Under the pieces are notes generated by a model. That model was not told where the DNA came from. It did no database searches and was given only the letters and a program-made list of their open reading frames with translations. A program made the position numbers and the translations under genes. A stretch of DNA of 64,000 nucleotides from Tumebacillus avium (GTDB lineage Bacteria; Bacillota; Bacilli; Tumebacillales; Tumebacillaceae): contig NZ_CP021434.1 in assembly GCF_002162355.1 (NCBI RefSeq), positions 3,588,001 to 3,652,000 on the forward strand, given 5' to 3'. This document shows, in pieces, positions 41,615 to 51,853 of the stretch (position 1 is its first letter; every line of letters begins with the position of its first letter).

Positions 41615-41704
41615 CGGGCACCTCCGATAACTATGTAACAGTTTATGTTTATTCAAGACAGTTCTAAAGTAAGACCTAAATCACAGGAGGTTTGCTACAT
41701 AAAG

Positions 41705-41713
41705 TGGTATAAT
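41705..41713 (+). promoter_or_regulatory. Extended -10 promoter of the phosphoesterase gene
   Basis: TGG followed by a perfect TATAAT, 37 bases before the start codon. No strong -35, which extended -10 promoters can lack. Confidence 0.6.
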
Positions 41714-41749
41714 AGTTGAATAAAGCGGAACGCCTGGGAGGTACTGATT

Positions 41750-42577
41750 TTGAAGATTTTATCGTTTTCTGACTTGCATGTAGACTATAACAGCACGGAG
41801 CTGAAGCGCGAGTTAACGCAGGAAATCGCCTTGTGCATCAAAGAGCACGCCCCCGACCGGGTGATCGTGGCGGGCGATATGGCCGGCGGTGCGGAGCGCT
41901 GCATTCGATACATTGAGGAAATTCAGGAGAAGTCGGGAGTTCCCTTGTCCTATGTGCCGGGCAATCATTCGATCTGGGCGACGCGCGACAACGGAGATTC
42001 GTGGAAGCAGTACAACATGCTGCGCGACCATGAGTCGTCCTTGATCGACAAGCCGCTGCAGTTGAATGACGAATGGGTGCTGGTCGGCGATATGGGCTGG
42101 TATGATTACACACACGGTCTGGCGCAAAAGACGCGGGCGGAGATCGTGAAAGATAAAAACATGATGTGGAAAGACAGCGTGATGGCGCGGTGGGGCATGG
42201 AGGATGAAGAGCTCACCGAGCTGATGCTGAACAAGCTGCGCGCGCAGTTCGAGCAGTTTCAGGACAAGAAGATCGTGTTCGCCAACCATTTCATCCCGTA
42301 CGCGGAGTACGTGCCGGTCTCGCAGCGCCCGGATCATCCGATGGGCAAAGTCTGGAACGCGATCCGCCCGTTCATGGGCTCGACGAAGCTGGGCGACCTG
42401 CTCGACGAGCACGCGCATGTGGAGTACGTCATCTTTGGCCACAAACACTGGCGCCACAGTATGGAAGAGCGCAACGGCAAAAAGATCATCTGCAACCCGC
42501 TCGGCTATGTGAAAGAGTGGATCACCGATGACTTTGCCACCGAGATTCGGACGGCAGCGACGGTGATTGAGCTGTAA
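41750..42577 (+). CDS. Calcineurin-like metallophosphoesterase
   Basis: A 275-residue metallophosphoesterase. The five family motifs are in order: FSDLHVD at the start, VIVAGDMAGG near 43, YVPGNHSIW near 70, FANHFIPY near 180, and FGHKHWRHS near 228. The substrate cannot be inferred. The TTG start has TGGGAGG 8 bases upstream, and an extended -10 promoter precedes it. Confidence 0.9.
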   Translation: MKILSFSDLHVDYNSTELKRELTQEIALCIKEHAPDRVIVAGDMAGGAERCIRYIEEIQEKSGVPLSYVPGNHSIWATRDNGDSWKQYNMLRDHESSLIDKPLQLNDEWVLVGDMGWYDYTHGLAQKTRAEIVKDKNMMWKDSVMARWGMEDEELTELMLNKLRAQFEQFQDKKIVFANHFIPYAEYVPVSQRPDHPMGKVWNAIRPFMGSTKLGDLLDEHAHVEYVIFGHKHWRHSMEERNGKKIICNPLGYVKEWITDDFATEIRTAATVIEL

Positions 42578-42579
42578 AT

Positions 42580-42619
42580 AAAAAGCATCTGGGCGGCTTG
42601 GGCCGCTCAGATGCTTTTT
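42580..42619. terminator. Bidirectional terminator between the phosphoesterase and TDO-like genes
   Basis: AAAAAGCATCTG and CAGATGCTTTTT form the outer stem, extended by GGCGGC/GCCGC pairing around TTG. Confidence 0.85.
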
Positions 42620-42623
42620 CACT

Positions 42624-43319
42624 TTAGTCGGGCAGCGGCTTGGCATTGTACGAAGTGCCCGTGTGTTCCGTCAGGTCACATACGGCCTGCCACAGCTCCG
42701 GGAAAAATTCATGCCGGGTGCCTTTTTGCAGTGTTTGGGCGGGCACGCCTTTTAAAGAGTTGACGTTCAGCCCGATCATGCGCCGCACCATCTGCAGATG
42801 GCTGTAGCGGAAAGACTGGAAGTCCTCGTCAAACTCGATCAGGGCCTGCATGAGCTGGAACAGGCTGTAGTGGGCTTTTGGGTTTTGATGCAGGGCCAGC
42901 GGCGTCAGGCTCTGTTTGGTCAGCAGCTGTTGAAACGGTTCCCACAGGGTCGGACCCTGCTGCAAGATTTGATTAAAACCGGGCGAGTCCTGCCCGCTGC
43001 CCCGGCCTAAGTGCAGGCGAATGGTATGGTATTCGATCGGCTCGATACACTCGGTGATCTTAAAGACGGCCGGCACATGCTGCAAATGAATATGTACCCG
43101 GCGCAGCTGCGTCGCCGCGTCATCGATGCGCTCTGCCGCCATAGAGTCCTTGGCGAGCTGCAGATGCTGCAAGATCAGCTTGAAATGCAGTTCCGCGATC
43201 TGATGCACCATCTGAAACGTCAGCTCATCCGGGCAGCAGAGCTGGTCATTCGTTTTTTGCAGCGCGAGCAGTTCTTCGGTGCGGATGTACTTTTCGTAGT
43301 CGGTAAGGGGTTTGGTCAT
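42624..43319 (-). CDS. Divergent tryptophan 2,3-dioxygenase-family protein
   Basis: A 231-residue TDO-superfamily haem protein. The N-terminal CPDELTFQMVHQIAELHFKLIL matches the substrate-side FxxxHQxxELxFK element, and FRYSHLQMVRRMIG gives a candidate axial His. The usual GTGGSSG loop after that helix is replaced by NVNSLKGVPAQT, and EFFPELWQAVCDL ends the domain. It may still be a dioxygenase, but tryptophan specificity is doubtful. No other kynurenine-pathway gene is near. GGGAGGAC precedes the ATG. Confidence 0.78.
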   Translation of the reverse strand: MTKPLTDYEKYIRTEELLALQKTNDQLCCPDELTFQMVHQIAELHFKLILQHLQLAKDSMAAERIDDAATQLRRVHIHLQHVPAVFKITECIEPIEYHTIRLHLGRGSGQDSPGFNQILQQGPTLWEPFQQLLTKQSLTPLALHQNPKAHYSLFQLMQALIEFDEDFQSFRYSHLQMVRRMIGLNVNSLKGVPAQTLQKGTRHEFFPELWQAVCDLTEHTGTSYNAKPLPD

Positions 43320-43381
43320 AAAAAAGTCCTCCCATCGCATTGAGAGCCTGGAAATCATCACAGAGCTATTCTATGCATGCC

Positions 43382-43417
43382 AAAAAAGCCACAGTCGCTC
43401 AGGAGACTGTGACTTTT
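43382..43417. terminator. Terminator-like hairpin downstream of the VanZ-like membrane gene
   Basis: AAAAAAG-CACAGTC and GACTGTG-CTTTTTT (one internal mismatch) form a stem at the 3' end of the minus-strand membrane gene and upstream of the TDO-like gene. Confidence 0.75.
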
Positions 43418-43803
43418 TTAACAAAGAGAGCATAAGTCATGCCGCTGATCAGATACATCACTACATCGATCGGGTCGCTGACACTGCGAGTCAAAAACAA
43501 CGGGGTGAGATATTCCCAACCCAAGCCGGAGAGCAGCGCCAGTCCAAGACAAGCCGGGATCGAAGTGATGCTTATGACTCGATACGGATAAAAGGAGAGC
43601 AATAAATTGATATAGGGAAGAAAAATCCACATGGCGAGAGCATCATTGAAATGCCCGTGCAAAAATGCGTTGTTCGTCAGTTCTTTCCATACGTGTTCAT
43701 TGAGCAGATAAAGTGCATAGGTGCCAGCAAGTAGGGACAAGTTTAACAGAACGCGAGGAGTACGAATCCAAGAAAGATACCGCCGCCAATAATTAAGATC
43801 CAA
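43399..43803 (-). CDS. Hypothetical membrane protein, VanZ-like
   Basis: A 134-residue protein with about four hydrophobic segments. The C-terminal GWEYLTPLFLTRSVSDPIDVVMYLISG resembles VanZ-like membrane domains, but the match is weak. The TTG at 43803 has AAAGGAG 9 bases upstream. It stands alone between two terminators. Function unknown. Confidence 0.62.
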   Translation of the reverse strand: MDLNYWRRYLSWIRTPRVLLNLSLLAGTYALYLLNEHVWKELTNNAFLHGHFNDALAMWIFLPYINLLLSFYPYRVISITSIPACLGLALLSGLGWEYLTPLFLTRSVSDPIDVVMYLISGMTYALFVKKVTVS

Positions 43804-43900
43804 GAGCAGCCGCTCCTTTGTTGTGCCATTGCAAAGCCAACCCCTTTTTTTGAAAAGTATGAATTAAACCCTTCTTCATTTTACCATAAATTTCCCACAA

Positions 43901-43931
43901 CAAAAGCCATCGGCAGAAAATACCGATGGCT
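43901..43931 (-). terminator. Terminator of the ArsR-SRPBCC operon
   Basis: On the minus strand AGCCATCGG, a 9-base loop, CCGATGGCT and a T-rich tail (TTTTG), 25 bases after the SRPBCC stop. Confidence 0.8.
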
Positions 43932-43953
43932 ACAAATGCGATTGAAGTCGTAT

Positions 43954-44439
43954 TTACAGTGTCTCCAGGTACGCTTCCAACTGGCCAAAAGTGCCGGCAA
44001 AACCTTGCTGCATGTTGGCATGCATAGCTGCGTAGAATTGCTGCTCTTCTTCGGTGGCGTTGTGCGGCGTGCTGCGCAAGGTGAACTTGGTGTTGCCTTC
44101 GTGCTCCTCGAAGGTCATGATGTTCATGACTTCCAGCGGGAAAATCGGGGAGAAAGGGGCGCGCACAGTGTTGCCCGCTTCATCGGCGAAGGAGTTGATG
44201 TAGACGATCCGCTCCGGCGCTGTGATTTCCTGATATACGAATTTGCCCCACATTTTGTTGCCGTCCGGGGTCTCCATGCTGTAGTGGAAGATGCCTTCCG
44301 GGCGGAGTTCCAGTTGGGCAACTTCGAGCTTCATGCCGGTCGGGCCCCACCAGTTCTGCAGGTGTGCGGACTCGGTCCAGACTTTAAACACCAGTTCACG
44401 CGGGGCATTCAAAATGCGGGTAATTTCCAATTCGGACAT
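43954..44439 (-). CDS. SRPBCC (AHSA1-like) domain protein
   Basis: A 161-residue START-like ligand-binding protein: ITRILNAPRELVFKVWTES, then LQNWWGPTGMKLEVAQLELRP, and the C-terminal helix MQQGFAGTFGQLEAYLETL. It is probably cytosolic and binds a small hydrophobic ligand. AGAGGAGA precedes the ATG. It lies 21 bases after an ArsR-type regulator gene; such ArsR-SRPBCC pairs are common. Confidence 0.87.
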   Translation of the reverse strand: MSELEITRILNAPRELVFKVWTESAHLQNWWGPTGMKLEVAQLELRPEGIFHYSMETPDGNKMWGKFVYQEITAPERIVYINSFADEAGNTVRAPFSPIFPLEVMNIMTFEEHEGNTKFTLRSTPHNATEEEQQFYAAMHANMQQGFAGTFGQLEAYLETL

Positions 44440-44460
44440 CGAGATCTCTCCTCTGAGCAT

Positions 44461-44790
44461 CTATTGTTTTTTCTCTTTGCCTTGCAGTTCTTGCAGGTAA
44501 TCGTCCAATCGATCCAGTCGGTCGTCCCAGACGCTCTTGAACGTATCCAGCCAGGCATTCAGTTCTTGAAACGGCTGGGGACACAATTTGTAGTATCGCC
44601 GGTTGGCAACCGGGCGGGCCTCGACGAGACCAGCTTCACTAAGTACACGCAGATGTTTGGAGACTTGAGGCTGTTGGAGTCCGAGCCGCTCGGCGATCTC
44701 GCCTACGGTCAGGGGACCGGTACGCAATAATTCGATGATCTGAAAACGGTTCGGGTCGGCAAGTGCGCTTAGAGTCGAGTGCTGTTTCAT
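44461..44790 (-). CDS. ArsR-family transcriptional regulator
   Basis: A 109-residue winged-helix regulator: STLSALADPNRFQIIELLRTG, TVGEIAERLGLQQPQVSKHLRVL (recognition helix) and VEARPVANRRYYKLCP. It has no Cys metal-binding box (the CVC of true ArsR is missing), so it probably senses something other than arsenic. It starts at the ATG at 44790 with a weak ribosome site, just downstream of a perfect 13-bp inverted repeat, its likely operator. Confidence 0.85.
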   Translation of the reverse strand: MKQHSTLSALADPNRFQIIELLRTGPLTVGEIAERLGLQQPQVSKHLRVLSEAGLVEARPVANRRYYKLCPQPFQELNAWLDTFKSVWDDRLDRLDDYLQELQGKEKKQ

Positions 44791-44805
44791 GAGTTCAATA
44801 TACCT

Positions 44806-44841
44806 GATATGGAATATTCTAGTCAAGGAATATTCCATATC
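44806..44841. promoter_or_regulatory. Perfect 13-bp inverted repeat, probable ArsR operator
   Basis: GATATGGAATATT and AATATTCCATATC with a 10-base spacer, directly before the ArsR-type gene and in the divergent gap with the methyltransferase gene. Confidence 0.65.
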
Positions 44842-44846
44842 CAATT

Positions 44847-44868
44847 TTCCGATAACTCCTTATCGGAA
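44847..44868. promoter_or_regulatory. Second inverted repeat in the ArsR/methyltransferase gap
   Basis: TTCCGATAA, CTCC, TTATCGGAA: a perfect 9-bp stem about 58 bases before the methyltransferase gene. It may be a second operator or a leader hairpin. Confidence 0.45.
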
Positions 44869-44925
44869 TTCTATAACCGGAAAGGGCTGGCAGGGGATAG
44901 AATAAGAGCAGGAGGTGTTGCAACG

Positions 44926-45711
44926 ATGAACAACCAAGAAAACACAAACGAGGCAAAAGCGCTGGTGCAAAGCCAGTTCGGGAAAAACGCCCAGCACTAT
45001 GTGCAAAGCGAACTGCATGCCAAAGGCGATGACCTCGCCCTGCTGGTGGAGTGGCTGCAGCCGAAGCGATCGGCCCGGGCGCTGGACATCGCCACAGGCG
45101 GCGGGCATGTCAGCAAAGCGTTATCGCCGCATGTCGGTGGCGTGGTCGCCTGCGACTTGACGCGGGAGATGCTCCAAGCCGCATCCGGGCATCTGCACGC
45201 GGAGGGCTGTGACAACGTGCTGTTCGTGCGCGGCGATGCGGAAGACCTGCCGTTTTTGAACGGGGCGTTTGACATCGTCACCTGCCGGATCGCGCCGCAC
45301 CATTTTCCGAATCCGGGCGCTTTTGTGCAAGAAGCGGCGCGCGTGCTGCAAACGGGCGGACAGTTCCTGATGATCGACAACGTGGTGCCGACCGGAGCAA
45401 TGGGCGCCTGGCGCGATAAGATCGAAAAGCTGCGCGACCCGAGCCACTTGCGCTGCCTGAGCGTGGACGAATGGCAGGCGCTGTTCCAAAAAGCCGGCCT
45501 GACCGAAGCGCAAAGCCTCCTGCGCCGCAAAACGTTCCGCTTCCAGTCGTGGATGGAGCGTATGTCCTGCACGGAGGAACAAGTGCGCGAAACGGAAAGG
45601 CTGATCCTCTCCGGCGAGCAGGCGTGGCAAGCGTATTTTAACGTCGTGATCGAGGACGGCCATGTGATTTCTTTTGAGATCGAAGAATGGATGGTGCTCG
45701 CCAAGAAGTGA
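44926..45711 (+). CDS. Class I SAM-dependent methyltransferase
   Basis: A 261-residue UbiE/COQ5-like methyltransferase. SAM-binding motif I is ALDIATGGGHVSKAL near residue 48, followed by VVACDLTREML, VRGDAEDLPF and the FDIVTCRIAPHHF post-I motif. The substrate is unknown. GCAGGAGG lies about 9 bases before the ATG. It is divergent from the ArsR gene and may share its operator region. Confidence 0.88.
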   Translation: MNNQENTNEAKALVQSQFGKNAQHYVQSELHAKGDDLALLVEWLQPKRSARALDIATGGGHVSKALSPHVGGVVACDLTREMLQAASGHLHAEGCDNVLFVRGDAEDLPFLNGAFDIVTCRIAPHHFPNPGAFVQEAARVLQTGGQFLMIDNVVPTGAMGAWRDKIEKLRDPSHLRCLSVDEWQALFQKAGLTEAQSLLRRKTFRFQSWMERMSCTEEQVRETERLILSGEQAWQAYFNVVIEDGHVISFEIEEWMVLAKK

Positions 45712-45811
45712 CAGGAAACCGACACAACTTCGGGCTTGTGAAACCGTTTTCATAGAGCGAATTAACATATACTGGAGGTAGAGAGAGCAGAAGCTTAAGG
45801 AGGATGGGAAC

Positions 45812-46252
45812 ATGGCGAAAGATAAAAATCAATTTGTGCCAGGGGAAGTGCGCGAGAGTTCGGAGGAAACCCGCTATTCGGAAGTGCAAGTGTCCTCGTG
45901 GCTGGACGAAGCATTCAAGGACTTTGAAAAGGGCGGCGGGCTGCAAGACAATCCGCACAAAGGCAAACCGCAGGCTGTTGACGACGCGCACCACAACGAG
46001 AACTATGCGCTGAACTCGATTTTGAAAAACGCCAATGTCCTGCCTCCTTGGCTGGAATTGCAGCACAAGATCCGCGATGAGATCAAAAAGGTGCTCGATG
46101 CTCTCGACAGCGGCAAGGGGGTCGATCTGGAAACGGCTGTGCTCCCGATCAACGAGCAGATAAAAAAGTACAACCTGTCTTGTCCCTTCGCGATGCAGAA
46201 AACGAGAATTTTCCCGGAGAAAATCCGCAAACAATATGAAAAATGGGTCTAG
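45812..46252 (+). CDS. DUF1992 protein
   Basis: A 146-residue protein. The core from about residue 48 (NPHKGKPQ, then NSILKNANVLPPWLELQHKI) matches DUF1992, found in bacterial proteins and in DNAJC28. No J-domain is present. It is soluble and helical, with a probable chaperone-linked but undefined role. AAGGAGG is upstream; two hairpins follow before the injection-system cluster. Confidence 0.83.
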   Translation: MAKDKNQFVPGEVRESSEETRYSEVQVSSWLDEAFKDFEKGGGLQDNPHKGKPQAVDDAHHNENYALNSILKNANVLPPWLELQHKIRDEIKKVLDALDSGKGVDLETAVLPINEQIKKYNLSCPFAMQKTRIFPEKIRKQYEKWV

Positions 46253-46265
46253 CAGAAAGACTGAG

Positions 46266-46296
46266 CGCCTTGGCAGATGCCAAGGCGTTTTGTTTT
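46266..46296 (+). terminator. Terminator after the DUF1992 gene
   Basis: CGCCTTGGC, AGAT loop, GCCAAGGCG, then TTTTGTTTT. Confidence 0.88.
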
Positions 46297-46304
46297 CACG
46301 ATTT

Positions 46305-46349
46305 GAAAAAAAAAGGTTCCTGCTTCTAACGAGTCAGGAACCTTTTTCT
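46305..46349. terminator. Second hairpin before the injection-system cluster
   Basis: AAAAAGGTTCCTG and CAGGAACCTTTTT around a 12-base loop, flanked by A- and T-runs. There is no minus-strand gene for it to end, so it insulates the cluster. Confidence 0.7.
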
Positions 46350-46442
46350 ATTCACGTGTTTACCACAATTATCGAATATGTAAATATTTCTGTATACAAC
46401 TCACTTAATCATGAAAATCCGTGCTAGATATAGCAACGCAGA

Positions 46443-46451
46443 TGGTATAAA
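46443..46451 (+). promoter_or_regulatory. Candidate extended -10 promoter of the injection-system cluster
   Basis: TGG followed by TATAAA, 54 bases before the first gene. No good -35. An ATG-TAA mini-ORF of six codons with AAGGAG upstream lies in the leader. Confidence 0.42.
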
Positions 46452-46504
46452 ATAAGGAGCGATAGAAGATTTATGTCGGTTTTTGTCACTTAAAGGGAGG
46501 CACC

Positions 46505-48685
46505 ATGAAACAACCGAGGGGATACCAAAACGGATGGGAGCATCTGGCCGGATTGCTGGAGTGGCTGGATGTGAAAATCGGCCTGCTTTTGGAGCGGCAA
46601 CAGGCGGCAAATCCGCCTGCCGATGACATGATGGACCCGTTTAAAGGGCTCGTCGTCTCCGAGCAGGAAGTGTACCGCCTGCTGGAAGAACCTGTCTTTT
46701 CCTTTCCGCTGGCAGACGATGCCCACGCATCGCTCTTGGAGGAACTGGAAGCGGGGATCATGCAGCGAGTCGGGCTCAGCGCGGCGGAAGGCCATTTTTT
46801 GCCGCTGCCGTATGTGGCGGACGTGTTTCAACTCTCCGCTTTGGAGCAGCAGATTCTGCTGGTTGCCCTCGCGGTTGAGGTGCACCGCAAATATGAAAAG
46901 CTGTACGCCTACCTGCAAGATGATGTAACCTTGAAAAGCCCGACCGTCGACCTGGTGGTGAAACTGCTTGGTCAGACAGCGGGAGACATGATGGGTATCA
47001 TGGAGCAACTGCGGCCGAACGGAACCTTGTTTTCTTACTTTTTCAAACGGGACGAAGAGGCGAATGACACGCTGTTGTCCAGAAAATTGCGACTGGAGCC
47101 GCGCATGATCCGCTTTTTGCTGCAAACGGGCGAAGGGGATGAAGTGCTGGCCCGCTGTGCACAGACGTTTGATCCAAACGAGCCGCTTCCGGCGCTGCGT
47201 TGGGAAGAGAACGTCCAGGAGCAATTGCGGCGGTTTGTCGATACGAATGCTGCGGAGACGGCGCTCTTGTTTCTGATCAGCGGCAATCCGGGCTCCGGGA
47301 AAAAGCTCCACGCGCGCCACACGGCGCAGCATCTGGGGAAAAAGCTGGTGCTGGTCAATCTGCGGGAAGCGCTGCAGGACGAACAGCCGCTCCCGGACGT
47401 GCTCTCCCGCGCGGTGCGGGAAGCTCACTTGCAGCGTGCGGCGCTGGGACTTACTGGCGTGCATCTCTTGCTCGAAGGGGATGAGGCGCTGCAGCGGAAA
47501 CAGATTTTCATCCTGCAAGAAGCATTGGAAGTGTTTCGAGGAGTTACGTTCCTGGTGTCAGAAAAGCCGTGGAAAGCGCCGGAATTGCGCCAAGGGCGCG
47601 TCTTCATCGACCTCGCGCTGCAAGTGCCGCCCGACCTCGTCCGCAAAAAGGTCTGGGAGGAAGCAAGCCTTAGCTTCACGGTCGCCGATGAGCTCGACTG
47701 GCGGGCGATGGCCGGCAAGTTTCGCTTCACCATCGGCCAGATCGAACAGTCGCTGCTGGCTGCCAAAGCCAACGCACACTGGCAACAGGACGCCGACACG
47801 CCGATCGATCTCGATGCGCTGCACCGGGCCTGCTATGCGCAGGTTCAGCACAACCTCGAGAAAAAGGCGGTGCGGATCTCGCCGCGCTACACGTTTGAGC
47901 AGTTGATCCTGCCCGACGAGCAGAAAGACAACCTGAGAAACGCCTGCAATCAAATGAAATTCCGCTCGGTCGTCTATGGCGAGTGGGGATTTGACCGCAA
48001 GCTGTCCTATGGCAAAGGCTTGTCGATGCTGTTTGCGGGACCGCCCGGCACGGGGAAAACGATGTCGGCCGAAGTGATCGCCAAAGAACTGCATCTGGAA
48101 ATCTATAAAATTGACTTGTCGCAAGTCATTTCTAAATACATCGGGGAAACCGAAAAAAACCTGCAGGAGATCTTCGCTGAAGCGCAGCTCTCCAGCGCGA
48201 TTCTGTTTTTCGATGAAGCGGATGCCCTGTTCGGCAAACGCTCAGAAGTCAAAGATTCACACGACAAATACGCCAACGTTGAGACCGCCTACCTGCTGCA
48301 AAAGATGGAAGAGTATGAAGGCATTACCATCCTCGCCTCCAACTTCCAGCAGAATATGGACGAAGCATTTATGCGGCGGATCAACTATGTGATCAAGTTC
48401 CCGTTCCCGGACGCGGAGTACCGCGAGATGATCTGGCGCGGCATGTTTCCTCAGGAAACGCCGCTCGATGACGATCTCGACTTCCGCTACCTCGCTGACA
48501 AATTCCAGTTTGCCGGGGGGAACATTAAAAATATCGTAATGTCGGCCGCGTTTTTGGCGGTTGAAACGGGCAGTCCCGTCGGAATGAAACATATCATTCG
48601 GGCGATCAAACACGAGCTTGGCAAAACGGGCAAACTGCTGCTCAAACACGAGCTCGATGAGTTTCAAGAATACTTAGGCGTGTAG
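46505..48685 (+). CDS. AAA+ ATPase of the contractile injection system (Pvc15-like)
   Basis: A 726-residue ATPase that opens the cluster. The C-terminal AAA module has FAGPPGTGKTMSAEVIAKEL near residue 512, ILFFDEADALFGKRSEV near 563 and an Arg-finger region (MRRINYVIKFPF). An earlier module has a second, degenerate Walker A, GNPGSGKK, near 260. The N-terminus is a helical domain of the kind in eCIS ATPases. These help assemble or recycle the particle and are not secretion motors (family knowledge). ATG follows TAAAGGGAGG. Confidence 0.92.
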   Translation: MKQPRGYQNGWEHLAGLLEWLDVKIGLLLERQQAANPPADDMMDPFKGLVVSEQEVYRLLEEPVFSFPLADDAHASLLEELEAGIMQRVGLSAAEGHFLPLPYVADVFQLSALEQQILLVALAVEVHRKYEKLYAYLQDDVTLKSPTVDLVVKLLGQTAGDMMGIMEQLRPNGTLFSYFFKRDEEANDTLLSRKLRLEPRMIRFLLQTGEGDEVLARCAQTFDPNEPLPALRWEENVQEQLRRFVDTNAAETALLFLISGNPGSGKKLHARHTAQHLGKKLVLVNLREALQDEQPLPDVLSRAVREAHLQRAALGLTGVHLLLEGDEALQRKQIFILQEALEVFRGVTFLVSEKPWKAPELRQGRVFIDLALQVPPDLVRKKVWEEASLSFTVADELDWRAMAGKFRFTIGQIEQSLLAAKANAHWQQDADTPIDLDALHRACYAQVQHNLEKKAVRISPRYTFEQLILPDEQKDNLRNACNQMKFRSVVYGEWGFDRKLSYGKGLSMLFAGPPGTGKTMSAEVIAKELHLEIYKIDLSQVISKYIGETEKNLQEIFAEAQLSSAILFFDEADALFGKRSEVKDSHDKYANVETAYLLQKMEEYEGITILASNFQQNMDEAFMRRINYVIKFPFPDAEYREMIWRGMFPQETPLDDDLDFRYLADKFQFAGGNIKNIVMSAAFLAVETGSPVGMKHIIRAIKHELGKTGKLLLKHELDEFQEYLGV

Positions 48686-48698
48686 GAGGCGGAGTACT

Positions 48699-49265
48699 GT
48701 GGCAGATTTTACCGCGCTGGCCGATGTCGGCAGAACGCTTGTCCAACTGTTGCGAACGCATATGACGCCCGATCCGATCCCGCAGCCGGAGATGATCGGT
48801 CTGGCCTCGCCGGCAGACAAAGGGGACTTTGTGCTTTCCTTGTTCCTCTACCAGATCGAGCAAAACGGCGTGGCCCAGCAGTCGTATATGATCGATAACG
48901 GCCCGTCGGTCAAAGATCCGCCGATGGCGGTCGACCTGCATTATCTGGTCACGGCGCATTCGAACGCCGACCTGCAGACGCGCTCGATCGACGAACAGCG
49001 GGTCATGGGGCGCGCGATTCAGGTCTTGCATGACAATTCGATCGTCAAAGGGTCGGTGCTGCAAGGTGCGCTCGCCGATGCCAATGAGGAATTTAAGATC
49101 ATCATGCGCGAGCCGATCAATCTGCACACGGCGATCACGTTATTCCCCAATCAGCCGTACAAGCTCTCCTTCAACATTATGGCCGGACCGATTTATATTG
49201 ATTCCGGCAAAAACAAGCCGATTGGGCGCATCGTCGACCGCGGCGATACGTTTGGCGAGAAATGA
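48699..49265 (+). CDS. DUF4255 (Pvc16-like) tail-terminator/cap protein
   Basis: A 188-residue DUF4255 protein, the family of the eCIS cap/terminator Pvc16. It starts with ADVGRTLVQLLRTHMTPDPI, has VLSLFLYQIEQNGV, then DLHYLVTAHSNADLQTRSIDEQRVMGRAIQVL, which is the conserved heart of the family. The GTG start follows AGGAGGCGGAGTACT. It caps sheath and tube at the end opposite the baseplate. It follows the ATPase by 13 bases and overlaps the next gene by 4. Confidence 0.92.
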   Translation: MADFTALADVGRTLVQLLRTHMTPDPIPQPEMIGLASPADKGDFVLSLFLYQIEQNGVAQQSYMIDNGPSVKDPPMAVDLHYLVTAHSNADLQTRSIDEQRVMGRAIQVLHDNSIVKGSVLQGALADANEEFKIIMREPINLHTAITLFPNQPYKLSFNIMAGPIYIDSGKNKPIGRIVDRGDTFGEK

Positions 49266-50038
49266 TGAAGGGCGAAGGCAAACGCCTGCTGGTCGTGCAG
49301 GCGGTCGACAGCTTTACGGCGGGACCGCCTTTGGGGAAATACACCGTGACGGCGGACGGCGTGCTGCGGCCGCCGCTGCAGAAGACCAATGGGATGAACG
49401 TGTTTCAGCATCTGGCGGACGGCACCTATAGCTCGCAGGTGCAGGCTGAGCACTATTTTTCCGAACAGGTCACTGTGGCGGTGGAAGAGCTCGACCCGCT
49501 GTATCCGGTGGTGATCGTGCCGTTAGCGCCGAAGCCGTCTTATCCGTTCGCCGGAGAGACGACGCTGATCCGCGCGTCATTTTCGGATGAAGATGGCCTG
49601 CCGCTGCCGGGCATGCGCGTGCGCGGCACCGCGATTTCAGAATCTTGCACGAAGGCGAAACTTTCCGCAGAGGCGGTGGCAGGCACGAGAGAGCTCGCCC
49701 TGTCCCGGTTGAGCGGCCGCATCCGCGTTGGCGAGCGTTATGCGCTGGGCGCGGAGACGGTGACGATCGCCGAAGCGAAGGAAGGCAGCCGCACGTTTTT
49801 GCTGACAGCGCCGCTGTTGGCAAGCCATGCGCGCGGCGTCTCGCTGCTGCCTTGTGTGGAGACGGTGACCGATGTGCGCGGCGAAGTCGTGCTGGCGTTT
49901 GGCAACTGCAAAAGCGCCGCGTTTGATGTGCGGATCACGGTGTTCCACGGAGAACGTGAATTATGTCGGGAGGTGAGGGTCCAAGAAGGAACATTGCTGA
50001 ATTTACGCGCAGTCAACCTTGACGATTTCGCAAGTTGA
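49262..50038 (+). CDS. Unknown beta-rich injection-system protein
   Basis: A 258-residue soluble protein of no family I recognise. It is strand-rich; the middle (YPFAGETTLIRASFSDEDG, then LPLPGMRVRGTA) resembles an Ig-like or carboxypeptidase-regulatory fold, and the C-terminal TDVRGEVVLAFGNC with KSAAFDVRITVFH resembles another. It overlaps the DUF4255 gene by 4 bases (ATGA) and ends 36 bases before the sheath, so it is very probably a particle part, perhaps an adaptor at the cap end. Confidence 0.72.
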   Translation: MMKGEGKRLLVVQAVDSFTAGPPLGKYTVTADGVLRPPLQKTNGMNVFQHLADGTYSSQVQAEHYFSEQVTVAVEELDPLYPVVIVPLAPKPSYPFAGETTLIRASFSDEDGLPLPGMRVRGTAISESCTKAKLSAEAVAGTRELALSRLSGRIRVGERYALGAETVTIAEAKEGSRTFLLTAPLLASHARGVSLLPCVETVTDVRGEVVLAFGNCKSAAFDVRITVFHGERELCREVRVQEGTLLNLRAVNLDDFAS

Positions 50039-50073
50039 CGATAGATCAAATCCAAATGAGAGGAAGGGCTTCG

Positions 50074-51822
<1,749 letters not shown>

Positions 51823-51853
51823 TCCTACATTTTGGTAAGAAGGAGGTAGAGGT

